Positions 9,518 through 18,955 of a stretch of DNA of 25,056 nucleotides are shown here, piece after piece. Below the pieces are notes generated by a model. It worked only from the letters and a program-made list of their open reading frames with translations, was not told where the DNA came from and ran no database searches. Position numbers and translations under genes: made by a program. This stretch comes from Pleurotus ostreatus/Saccharomyces cerevisiae fusant (taxonomy: Eukaryota; Opisthokonta). Numbering within the stretch: position 1 is the stretch's first letter; every line of letters starts with the position of its first letter. The stretch covers positions 1 through 25,056 of the forward strand of contig JAMQCK010000392.1 in the NCBI GenBank assembly GCA_024196135.1, given 5' to 3'.

Positions 9518-10314
9518 CGCCATCCTAGGCGACTTTGCGGGTGAGAGGCGGCGCGTCGGTATCGATGAGCGGGACAAGCGGGCCTGATCTGCGGTTGATG
9601 GGTAGCACGTTCGTAGGCATGTCTATCACGACGAGGCGAGAGTTGCTGAGGACAAGGTACCGCGACATATGAGGGCAGAGGAAATCATATCGTGTAGAGG
9701 CGCGTTCGATGCTGGACGGTTTCGAGCACCCAAAAAGCCGAGACGGTACCGAGACGTAAGGGTGCAAGAAATCCGTACTGGAGATTAGCTAGAAGCCACG
9801 GTTCCGGCGAACATCGAGCGGGTGATGGTGGTCAAGAACAAGGACTACCGCATAAGGCATCCTTCGGCTCTTCTTCCGCTGCGGACATCAACACAATCAA
9901 GGAGCTCTCATTCTCCTCATGCAGCTTGCCCTATATTTGCTCCGCGAATTGGGGAGGAAAGCCCAAGGTCCCTGCGTCCCTTCCATACCTCTGAATGGCC
10001 GCAAACCTCAGGCATCTCTGTCCCCGACTTGAATATCTTATCGGCACTTTCCAATTGAATGATTTGCTCCCGGAGCACGATCGTCGGGCTGCGAAGATCC
10101 CTCGCATCAAAACGCGTTCTGCGGCACGGAGGGGAAACCCCGGCTTGCTCAAAATTAGCGGGGTTGAGGTAGAGAGGACAGCGCTCGCTTGCTCTCACCT
10201 TCGTTCCCCCACAATCGTTGCAACAGCTCCTCAAGGCCCTCTACAGGGCCAGCGGGACGCCTGTATTCCAGAAAAGTACGCGCTCGGCGCTCTTATCTAC
10301 ACGACACGGGCGCC

Positions 10315-12367
10315 ATGTCGGATGCATCGCGCGCGCGACGCGCATTCCGCGCGGTAGTCGTCGCAGCGGCGGCGTACTACTCTGTCTTCGTCATCTGCCA
10401 GAGCTCGTTCTTCAGCTTCTTGGACACCCACGATCACACGCACGACGCGCTGGAAGGGACAAACGCTGAGCTGGTCGTGGATGTGATCGCAGTGAACGCG
10501 ACGCGCGCTCTGGGGAAGCACGAGTACTTGCCGAATGGTCTCGTGCGCGTCAATCCGGACGGTCCCCATCCCATCTATGAGTTGATTGCTAATGCGGTGA
10601 CCGAGTGGGAGGCGAAGCTGGCGCGCGCAAGTACGACGCTCGAGCAAGCTGTACGGGAGTATAGAAGACGATACCATCGCGCCCCTCCCAAGGGCTTCGA
10701 CGCGTGGTATGTACTCAATCCGTCCCCCTTCCCATTTCCTGACCTTACATACCTTCCAGGTGGTCCTACGCACAACAACACAACGTGCGCCTCCCCGACG
10801 AGTACGACCAGATCTTTGAAGATCTCGAGCCCTTCTACGGCCTCCACCCCGCCGACCTCGCCGCCGCCCAGCGCGAGAACGAGGCCGCGTCCTACGGCTT
10901 CACGCTAGGGAGGGAGGAAGGCGGACCCCTCGTCGTTTTCCCCGGCGAGAACCAGCATAGGCCCGAGGCGGAGATGCTGCTGAACCTCTTGCGGGATGTG
11001 ACGGATATTCTACCGACTGACTTTCGTGTCGTGGTGTCGATGCAGGATAATCCGAGGCAGGCGCGCGACTTTGAGGCTGAGCAAGCAGCGCGCGAGGCAG
11101 CTGCAAAAGGGACGGGTACGTGATTCAGCACCATCCCCAAATTCTTTCTCACCGCATATATCCAGTATTGCGCGCCACCGACCTCCCCCGAACAGCCCGC
11201 CACGGCTGGTCTGGCGCCTGCCCTCCCGACTCCCCCGGCGCCGCGCCCTCCCAAGATGTCTTCCACGCCCCCGACCCCATCCGCCCTAAAACCCTCATCC
11301 ACGACCACCCCCGCAGCATGGACCCCTGCTACTCCCCCCACATCCTCCTCGCGCACGGTCAGTTCGTCTCCTTCGGCGGCGGGCCCGCGCCGCAGCCGCC
11401 CACCGCCCCGCAACTCGCCTACTGCGCCACGCCCCTACACGCCGACGTGCGCATGGCGTCGCCCTATGGGTGGGTGGCGTCCCCACTGGAGAACGATCCG
11501 GAGTGGGAGGAGAAAAGGAACGAGCGCCTGCTGTGGCGCGGCAGTAACACGGGCATCTGGCAAGCACCTGAACGGGCTTGGCGAAGGAGCCAGCGCATCC
11601 GGCTCGTCAGGGTGGCGAACGAGATCCACGGCGTCGCGGAGGTGCTGGATGCAGACAAAGGCGTAGACGAACCCGTGGGCGAGCCGAAGAAGCTCAGGAA
11701 GGCGTTGTTGAACCCGGCGGTGATGGACGTCGCGTTCGCGGGGAGCCCGCATTCGTGCGACGAGGCGGCGGGGACGTGCGAGGAGGTGCAGCGGGAGTTC
11801 AAGTGGCGGCCGTACCAGACGGCGGAGCAGGCGGCGGATTATAAGTATGTGCTGGATGTGAGTGGGGACGAGCTTCGCCACGTGAGTCTTCAGTTGTGCT
11901 GATTCGACGTATAGATGGACGGCAACGCGTGGAGTGGCCGCTTCAAGCGCTTAATGGCATCCAATTCGCTCATCTTCAAGGCGACCGTCTACCCCGAATG
12001 GTACGCCGACCGCATACAGCCCTGGGTGCACTACGTCCCCGTCCAGGTGCGTCTCTACCTCTTGATCCACTTGGCATATGCCTTGTACTATGTCATATTT
12101 CTCGGCCCTAACGCCTCCTCCCAGATCGACCTCACCGACCTCTACGACGCCCTCCTCTTCTTCCGCGGCGACGGCGCCGGGCGCGGCGCGCACGAGGACC
12201 TCGCGCACAAGATCGCGCTCGCAGGGCAGCGCTGGGCGACGGATTTCTGGCGCAAGGAGGACCTGAAGGCATATTTTGTGCGGTTGCTGCTGGAGCATGC
12301 GAGGGTGATGAGCGAGGATCGGGAGGGGATGTCGTTTGCAGAGCCGAGAGGGAATGGAGAGTCGTGA
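10315..12367 (+). CDS. Glycosyltransferase family 90 (CAP10-like), type II membrane protein
   Basis: Five exons (10315-10706, 10760-11115, 11166-11857, 11915-12046, 12125-12367) give 604 residues, typical of fungal CAP10-like proteins. The start has a strong context (CGCCATGTCG). A short basic N-terminus is followed by one hydrophobic segment at about residues 12-35, as expected for a Golgi-anchored type II enzyme. The GT90 domain follows: FDAWWSYAQQHNV near residue 128-140, LLWRGSNTGIW in exon 3, the hallmark YKYVLDMDGNAWSGRFKRL across the exon 3/4 junction (residues about 475-493) and WVHYVPVQ. Cryptococcus CAP10 is needed for capsule, and related GT90 enzymes are xylosyltransferases. The acceptor here is unknown. 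The junction into exon 3 (11115/11166) rests on phase and splice consensus and is the weakest. It converges on SGT2. Confidence 0.92.
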
Positions 12368-12743
12368 GCCGAGAGGTTCGGGTGCATGCACCGTCGTGTT
12401 GAGTTACCCTGCGCGCGCATCTTGGCCGCGCGCGTCCGCTCCTTACCACATCTTGTTGTACACCTAGCAGGCTATCTTGCGCATACCCTATCAGCATTGG
12501 GGAGCTTGCTACCCTTTACTCACGGCAACTAGCCTTGTAACACGTAGACCATGTACTTATTCTCTCCGCTATATGTACTCACCCATATACACGCTTGATA
12601 CCATCGTTTGCCTTTTACAGCGCGCTTTGTCTTGAAATGAGTGAAATCCTGGAGGGTAAATCGAGAATGCCCAAGGTAAGTGTAGATCGAGCAAAGTACA
12701 GTAAGGATACAAGGAACTATTCGACGCGAGGAATAATCGATCA
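12368..12743. other. Tail-to-tail spacer between the GT90 gene and SGT2
   Basis: 376 bp between two convergent genes, expected to carry both 3' UTRs. No gene, repeat or clear polyadenylation hexamer was seen. Confidence 0.65.
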
Positions 12744-14004
12744 CTACCTGCCCGCGCCATCACCGCCGAACTGGCTGGCACTGTCGAGAGGGTTAGTATT
12801 GACGGGAGAGGACATCAGATCGATGCTTACAGATTCCTGAGCATGGGGTTGTTCATGAGCTCAGCCATGTCGGGCATCCCGCCACCGCCAGCACCACCAG
12901 CGCCTCCACCGCCGGTGAGACCGCTCATCTATAGCCCCAGGTTAGCAGCTGTACATTGCAAGGGGGATAATCAAGAACGCACCATGTTCATGATCGCCGG
13001 GTTGCTCATCAGCTGCTGCAGCGTGCCGTTCTTCATCATGTCCTCCGCCATCTTGCGCATCTGCGGGTTCTGCATCATCGCCGCGATGTCGGGCATACCG
13101 GGCGCGCCGCCTGCGTCAGGTCCCGCACCAGCACCAGCGCCACCACCGCCGCCCATCCCGCGCATCATGTTGGCCATGGAGCTGAGGTCGGGCATGCCGC
13201 CGCCGCTGCCGCCTGCTTCGGGCACAGCGGAGGTGGACGCGGCGGGCTCCTCGGCGATGCGTGCCTTGGCGTTCTGGAGGCCAGACTTGAGGCTTGCGTT
13301 CGATGGGTCGAGCTTGAGGCCGCGCTCGAAGGCGTCGGCGGCCTGCTGGAAGTCGCCCAGGCAGAACTGTGCGTGGCTGCCTGGAGGTCAGTTCCCCTTC
13401 GACGATCGAGCACAGCACACGCACCCCAGCCTGTGGTACGCCTTGATAAACTTGGGGTCGACGGAGATCGCCATCTCCGCGTCGCCCACCGCCGAGAGGT
13501 GGTCCTGCTTGCTCGAGTACGCTGCCGCGCGGTTCGAGTAGTAGACAGGGTTGCTCGGGTCGAGCGCGATCGCCTTCGTGTACGCCTCGATCGCGTCGTC
13601 GTACTTCTTCGCGCTCATGAGGGAGTTGCCCTCCGCCTTGAGCTTGTCTGCCTGGGCCTTCTCCTCCGCCGTCGCGGCCTTCTTGACTTCGGGCTCGGAC
13701 GCGGCGTTCACGCGGGACCGGGTCTTCATGAACACATCGAAGATGGTCTGCAGCGTCGCAGGCTTGATGCTGAGTTCCTTCTTCTGCGACTCATTAGTAG
13801 GGTCGACGCCAAAGGCCTCGCCGATGCACTGGACTGGGGAGGGGACACGTAGTCAGTGAGATCGAACGTTCTGGCGATGCTGCGAAGATCACACGCACTG
13901 GCGACCTCGAGGGACTCCTTGTCGTCCGCCTTCACCGTCCCATCGTCGATAGACTGGTTGAGAAAGTCGATGATCGCGAGCACCAGGCGCTGAGAGTTCG
14001 ACAT
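12744..14004 (-). CDS. SGT2: SGT2/SGTA co-chaperone with TPR domain (tail-anchored protein targeting)
   Basis: Five exons (14004-13899, 13833-13425, 13376-12983, 12928-12831, 12780-12744) give 347 residues, close to the yeast protein. Residues 1-70 (SQRLVLAIIDFLNQSI, VAIQCIGEAFGVDP) are the N-terminal dimerisation domain that contacts the Get4/Get5 ubiquitin-like module. Residues about 95-205 form three TPR units (AEGNSLMSAKKYDDAIEAYT, YYSNRAAAYS, HRLGHAQFCLGDFQQAADAF), which dock Hsp70/Hsp90. The rest is Met/Gly-rich with STI1-like NPQMRKMAEDMM and the conserved end MNNPMLRNLASQF, the part that holds hydrophobic tail anchors. Sgt2 passes tail-anchored proteins to the GET/TRC pathway in the cytosol. 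The last two coding exons are small and separated by 50-54 nt introns. It shares a 171-bp promoter with PRP19. Confidence 0.94.
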
Positions 14005-14175
14005 CGCGGGCGCGTACAACAAGCCGAAGATGCGCGGTTGGCGCTTGGGGGCGGCGCGGCGCGTCCAAGCGGCACAAGAATTGCCTTTTCGGGCGCCGTT
14101 TTTCCTCGAACAAGTTGTCCTCAACGTCCGCGTCGTTGACCCCCGAGGCGAGCACCCACTGTCGCCGCCGCCGCC
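14005..14175. promoter_or_regulatory. Bidirectional promoter between SGT2 and PRP19
   Basis: Only 171 bp separate the two start codons, which point away from each other. The segment is GC-rich and TATA-less by eye, with a (CCG)n tract directly before the PRP19 ATG. Both transcripts must start inside it. Confidence 0.75.
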
Positions 14176-15806
14176 ATGTTCTTCTGTGCCATCTCGGGCG
14201 AGCCGCCCCAGGAGCCCGTTGTTTCTAGCAAGTCGGGGAAGGTGTACGAGCGCCGGCTTATTGTGAAGTACATTAACGAAAATGGCACCGACCCCGTCAC
14301 GGGCGACAAGCTGGAGGAGTCGGACCTGATTGCGATAAAAGCTAGTGCGTATAGAGTGCTGAAGGCGCGAACCCAGCTAATGTGGTGCTTTTGTAGGCCC
14401 AGAAACCGCTCCCCCTCGTCCCCCCACGCATACCTCCATCCCCGCGCTTTTGCACAGTTTGCAAAACGAGTGGGATGCGCTTGTGCTCGAGACGTACACG
14501 CTGCGTCAGCAGTACAACTCGACGCGTCAGGAGCTGAGCTACGCGCTCTACGCGCAGGATGCGGCCAACCGTGTTGTAGCGCGTCTCATCAAGGAGCGTG
14601 ACGCGGCAAGAGAGTATGTCATCAGACGTGTTGTTCCCTTGTCCCCACTAACTCACTGCTCTTAGGGCGCTCAACAACATTCAGGCTGGCACTGGTGCCG
14701 TCACGTCGCGTCCCGAGGGCGAAGATGTCGAAATGGGTGACCAGGAGGAAGAGTCAGGACAAGTTCTCCCCAAAGAAATCGCCGAGAAAATCGACGCAAC
14801 ACAGGCTGAGCTTTCCGCACTTCGTCGCGAGAAGAAGAACACCAAGGGCGGCACGACCGCCGCCGAGGCCAAGACCTTCACCTCTAAGCACACTATCCCC
14901 TCCCTGCACGCATCCTCCCCCGCCGGCATCACCGCGCTCGCCCTGTCTGCCTCGAAGCCCACGCAGTTCCTCACCGGCGGCAACGACAAGGTCGTGCAAC
15001 TCTACGACCGCGCGACGGACAAGGTGCTTGCGACGCTCAAGGGCCACCAGAAGAAGATTACGCACGTTGCATTCCGCGAGAAGGACGGCGAGTCGCGGCT
15101 CATCCTCTCCGCGGGCGCGGACAAGATTGCGAAGGCATGGGCCGAAGACGAGGCGTCGGGCGAGTGGGCCCCGCGCGGGACGCTGCGCACACACAAGGGC
15201 GAGGTCACCGGCCTCGCGGTGCACCCGTCAAAAGCGGTCCTCGCGCTCGCGTCCGCGGACAAGACGTACTCGCTGCACGACCTGAGCCGCCTTGACCAGA
15301 AGGAGATCTTCCGCTCCGCGCCCGCGGACGACGCGTTCTCCGCGCTCGCGATCCACCCGGACGGCGCGCTCCTCGGGTTGGGCACGCCCGGGTCCGCAAT
15401 CCACATCTACGACATCCGCACCGGTGCCCCCGTCGCGGCGCTCACGCCCGCGGACGCGGTGCCCTTCACCGTCAACTCGCTGTCGTTCTCGGAGAACGGG
15501 TACCACCTGCTCGCGCCGAGCGGCCTGTCGAGCGTCGCCGTGTGGGACCTGCGCAAGTCGAAGATGACGCAGAACATTCCGCTGGGCGACGACTTCAAGG
15601 TGAACCAGGTCGTCTACGATCTCGGCGCGCAGTTCTTCGGTGTTGCGGGGAGCACCGGGGCGCGGCTGTTTGCGCACAAGTCGTGGGAGGAGCTCGTGCG
15701 GTTTGAGGAGGGCGGTGAGGTGTCGGCGTTCACGCTCGCCAAAGACGGCAAGGAGGCATGGGGTGCGACTGGCAGGGAAGTCAGGATTTGGGGCTTGCCA
15801 GGCTAG
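14176..15806 (+). CDS. PRP19: Pre-mRNA-processing factor 19, U-box ubiquitin ligase
   Basis: Three exons (14176-14344, 14397-14613, 14666-15806) give 508 residues, the normal family length. The N-terminus is a U-box (residues 1-57: [28 protein letters not shown]), which has no zinc ligands and recruits an E2. Residues about 70-140 ([21 protein letters not shown]) are the coiled-coil region for tetramerisation and for Cef1 binding. Residues about 205-508 form a WD40 propeller ([35 protein letters not shown], closing in VRIWGLPG). PRP19 is the core of the NineTeen complex, needed for catalytic activation of the spliceosome in the nucleus. The start sits in a CCGCCATGTT context. A repeat block begins almost immediately after the stop codon. 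Confidence 0.97.
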
Positions 15807-15814
15807 AGCAGTTG

Positions 15815-15898
15815 CTTGCTGTACTGATCTCTTGTAATGCTTGCTGTGATATTGTGCGATAACGGCCGCTTGTCTTTGAAGGTCTTCCCACTTGAAGT
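15815..15898 (+). repeat. Repeat block L', related to 22270-22352 in inverted orientation
   Basis: Read on the minus strand, CTTCAAGTGGGAAGACCTT and, about 45 bp on, CAAGCATTACAAGAGATC match the plus strand at 22278-22345. By eye the blocks are roughly 70-75% identical. This block starts just behind the PRP19 stop codon and ends at the left edge of the kinase fragment, so it probably forms part of the PRP19 3' UTR. Confidence 0.7.
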
Positions 15899-16442
15899 CC
15901 AGGACTACTGGCGCTTCGACGATGAGTACTCGTCTGAGGAGGCGGAGTGTCAAGACGAAATCCTCGACGCGCTGAAGAAGGCCTTGACGGAGGAAGAGTT
16001 CATCGTAGTGCGACGACACTTCATGACTATCCTCGTAGACGGCGCTGTCGCGTACAAGGGTTGCGATACGAGCCAAAAAAAGCACTGCCACACCTCCGAT
16101 ATCGCAGGCGCTTCCGCACCGTCTGCAAGGAGCACTGCGAGACCTTATATCAAGTGCAGGACCCGGTCGCTTTTTTCTTTGGGCTATCCCAGCTTATCTT
16201 CGGTGGGTGCTTCATGGCATCGGTCTTCCCATCCCAACTGACGAATGTTCATGCAGTCCTAGACAGGCTGCGCCGTGCGGGCTACCTGCACCGCGATATA
16301 AGCTTGGGCAACGTCATGTTACACTGTATCAATGCGCAAGCTACCAAGCTGTCAGAGCGGTACATCACCAAGCTCGCCGACCTCGAGCTTGCTGTCGCTC
16401 ACGACAAGGTAGCGAAGGAAGATTTCTCAGTGGTGCGGCCCG
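15899..16442 (+). pseudogene. Frameshifted fragment of a FunK1 protein kinase gene
   Basis: About 540 bp match the kinase gene on the minus strand (24979 down to about 24443) at about 93-95% identity by eye. The fragment starts in the N-lobe (VQDYWRFDDEYSSEEAE) and keeps the catalytic loop LHRDISLGNVM and the start of the activation segment (KLADLELAV). It breaks off at the splice donor that follows that exon. It lacks the N-terminal part, all of the large last exon and any start codon of its own. A base is missing around 16074-16080 (run of A in gagccaaaaaaagc against gagccaagcaaaagc), shifting the frame after DTSQ. The 54-nt intron (16203-16256) is still present, so the copy was made from DNA, not from mRNA. 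Confidence 0.9.
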
Positions 16443-16536
16443 GACGCGTCCGCTCCATCGTAGGGCGGACTCCCTATGGGGGCACCACGCGCAATTTTTG
16501 GAACCTTTCCATGCTCACTGACGTGAGGACCTGGAC
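16442..16536 (+). repeat. Repeat block R, related to 22436-22538 in inverted orientation
   Basis: The core 16442-16503 matches the minus strand of 22538-22479 with about three differences. It begins with the 10-bp palindrome GGACGCGTCC and includes gactccctatggg and cacgcgcaatttttggaa. Similarity continues more weakly to about 16536 (gaggacctgga against gaggacccgga). It abuts the right edge of the kinase fragment. Confidence 0.8.
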
Positions 16537-16592
16537 AACTGAATGATGAATCGATGATATGTAGTAGCGAACAGTCGACTATGAGGCTAGCC

Positions 16593-16621
16593 TGTACACG
16601 TAGAAATATGTACACGTAGAA
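16593..16621. repeat. Short direct repeat, two copies of 13 bp
   Basis: TGTACACGTAGAA occurs at 16593-16605 and 16609-16621, three bases apart. It lies between repeat block R and the 3' end of SLX9. Confidence 0.75.
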
Positions 16622-16684
16622 TCTAGTCCAAGGGTAAAGTACAGAGAATACAGAACAAAGTAGCGAACGACTGTGCCACTGATA

Positions 16685-17860
16685 TCACGACGCCTCTGGC
16701 GCCGGCACCTGATGCTTCTCCAGCGTATTCTCCGCATGCGTGCGGATTGTCTTAAACGGGTTTGCTGCGAAGCTAGGGTTTGAGAGGATGAGGGGGTGGC
16801 GCATTTTTTCTGCCTGTCTATGGGGAGAGTTAGTCGGGGTGTGTGATGAAGACGAGAGGGGGATGAATAGGAGCGGGAGATGAAGATAGGAGCGGGAGAG
16901 GAGGAAGGGAGAAGTAGGGCGGGAAAGACGAAATGGTAAGGGAGGTAAAAGGGCAAAACCGAAGGTCAAGAGGCGGAAGAAGGATAGGAGAAAACACTTA
17001 CAGAGCCCGCTTTCTCTGCGCCTTACTCAACGGCTCCTTGCGCCCCTCTCCAATGATGCCGACCTTCTGCTTGCGCTTTTTCTTCGGCTCGTCTGATGTT
17101 GTGGTGTCCATCGCCGTTGAGTCGTTTGTTGCCACTTGCTTTCCACTCCCAGCACCAGCACCACTAGCACCGGCTCCCGCTTCCGCAATTGTTTGTACGT
17201 CTGGTTGTGCGTCTTCAAGCGCGTCGACCGCGGCCTGGATCTCGCCCAAGCCGCTGGCGAGCTGCTCGCGGGCTTTGCGCTTGAGGCGTCGCTCGTGGGA
17301 TTTGGAGTAAGGGGAGTGGGAGGAGGAGAGGCCTAGCGGGGGGGGGAGGGATTAGTTCCAGTGCGGAGAATGGGGATTGAAAATATGTTGTATGGGAAAG
17401 AAGGGGTGTTGGATAAGAGGGGGTAGGGGATGGGTATAGGTGTGTGAGCGGAGTAGAGGTGCAGGGGATGGAGAGGGGGAAGAACAAGGAGATTGAGATG
17501 CAGACAAAAGGAGGAGAAGAGACTGACGTTGCAGGAAAGCTTCCTTCTTCGCCTGCAGTTTCTCCTTCTTCTTGACGAGGTTTGTGGGTGCGGGCTCGTT
17601 CATAGATGCGAGGATCTCTTCGGCCTAGGGGATTTTGTTCACATGTAACGAGTAGATTCATGAGGGAATGTGCGCACCGATGCATTTGGTGTTGCGCCAA
17701 TCTCAACATGTTCGACCGCGTTGTCCTGGACCGCGAAAGGACGCTGAGCGAGGGAGAACTTGGCAGATGGGTCGTGTGCGGCCGTTCTTCGTCTTGGGGC
17801 TTTAGGCTATGGTAAATCAGTCATATGTATCTCAGCGTATAGACCAAATCCTCTCACCAT
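16685..17860 (-). CDS. SLX9: Ribosome biogenesis protein SLX9
   Basis: Five coding pieces (17860-17858, 17806-17678, 17624-17528, 17332-17002, 16817-16685) give 230 residues. The start codon stands alone: ATG is followed at once by a GTGAGA donor, and the next exon continues PKAPRRRTAAHDPSAKFSL, which fits the basic start of SLX9 proteins. Family marks are NLVKKKEKLQAKKEAFLQRL, SKSHERRLKRKAREQL (basic, nucleolar-type), KAQRKRAL and the C-terminal HPLILSNPSFAANPFKTIRT with HAENTL. Slx9 joins 40S precursors in the nucleolus and assists ITS1 processing and export. The third intron starts with the less usual GTCAGT. Introns three and four are 195 and 184 nt and strongly C/T-rich. An alternative start at 17603 would drop the conserved N-terminus. 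Confidence 0.87.
16862..16900. repeat. Imperfect tandem repeat inside the last SLX9 intron
   Basis: Two adjacent copies of a unit containing ATAGGAGCGGGAGA(T/G) (plus strand) lie in the purine-rich strand of this intron. They make the pyrimidine tract of the intron unusually long. Confidence 0.6.
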
Positions 17861-18955
17861 GATGATCTATGGCGGTGGTCATGGATCTCCAACGGAAGGA
17901 AAGCTCGAGGGGGAGAGGGTCCGGCACATCGGGCCGAGCCGATCGATCGCCCCGAACCTTAACTGAACTCGCCTGTGGTGGGGGTGAGTCCATGATGCGG
18001 TAGAGGCGACTTTCAAGGAGGTCGCAGCCCAGAGTGCATCATACCAGCACCTGAGGTACACTATGGAGAATTGTATGGCACGATTTGAGCTCTCGAATCA
18101 CCGTCGAAGGCATCTCATTCTCATCCAAGCTCACAAAGTCAAGTACCTTGTGTATGCACCTTGTATTGCGCTTCAAGCCACTCTTAAAAATTACGTAAAA
18201 TTGCATATACCCCTAGGGTGTACTTTTTGACATGCTACGCTCCCTTGAGTAGACCGGAGGAGCGCGTACAAGACGGGGGATGCAGATGAAGCGCGATCAC
18301 GTGATTGATTCCCTCTGATCTGGCGCTGCGTCCAGTTCACGTTTTGCACGCGACGGCGTCCGACGATGCCCAAAATTACTGCACAGATACGCGCTATACT
18401 TGAGTACCTACAGTTTGTATTGAGCAGATATGCGCTCCGATGGCATGGTCTGTCCAAGTCAATGTTCCAGGACAGTAACAGCAATTCTGCTGAATACTGA
18501 CTGTTCTCCCATCCACAGAGTACCTATTGCACGCCTTTTTGGGCCCATTCAAGGTTCCGGTAAGCTTGTAAACTTGAAGTACGCGCTTCGGAGGTATATT
18601 CGCCCAAAATGGCAGTTTCATGATTACTAAGCTGCACGGTCGTCTGGGCGGGATTGCCGGACCTCAGTTTTTGTTCTTGTCTTTGCCCATCATGCCACTT
18701 GGGTTGCAGAAATCGCGTCGCTCCTCGCCTTATGGCTGCCAGACTTGCCAGCTACTTGATGATACGGCATCGCGATAGCTGACGAAATCGCGTCTCCGTG
18801 GACGAGGAGGAGGTGGAGGTGGCCGACCATGCCCACCCGGGGCACGAGGCGCTGGTCTGAGCACCGGCACTGCTTGCCTGCCTGCCGGGGCATGACCGCA
18901 TTCAATATAGCAAAGCTGGTATTTGGTTCGGTTCGCCACTCTGACTACCACCACC
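17861..18955. other. Divergent intergenic region between SLX9 and the unrecognised gene
   Basis: About 1.1 kb without a recognisable gene or RNA. Short open frames (up to about 75 codons, for instance 18621-18394 on the minus strand) show no domain. Small structures are the ATCACGTGAT palindrome at 18296-18305 and a repeated GAAATCGCGTC near 18710 and 18785. A TATAG lies near 18905, about 50 bp before the next start codon. Confidence 0.6.
18296..18305. promoter_or_regulatory. Palindromic ATCACGTGAT motif
   Basis: A perfect 10-bp palindrome with a TCACGTGA core, the type bound by Cbf1/Tye7-like bHLH factors in fungi. It lies about 435 bp upstream of the SLX9 start and 650 bp upstream of the next gene. 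Function is inferred from the motif only. Confidence 0.3.

Larger units (their letters stand above)
9348..10314. other. Divergent promoter region between the transporter and the GT90 gene
   Basis: This 967-bp gap separates two start codons. The part near 9350-9530 carries the TATA and CACGTG motifs of the transporter. On the minus strand short open stretches at 9767-9525 (80 codons) and 10234-9917 (105 codons) look faintly protein-like, the latter with a helical segment (LREQIIQLESADKIF). Neither has a recognisable domain or a supporting splice structure. They may be remnants of a decayed gene, or chance. Confidence 0.5.

Noticed and set aside
15228..16091. 287-codon minus-strand open frame across the PRP19 end and the kinase fragment
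   Set aside because: It is antisense to the PRP19 WD40 exon and crosses the repeat block and pseudogene; no domain.
17861..18640. Possible tRNA or spliceosomal snRNA in the 1-kb gap
   Set aside because: No A/B box pair and none of the conserved U2, U4, U5 or U6 segments could be recognised.
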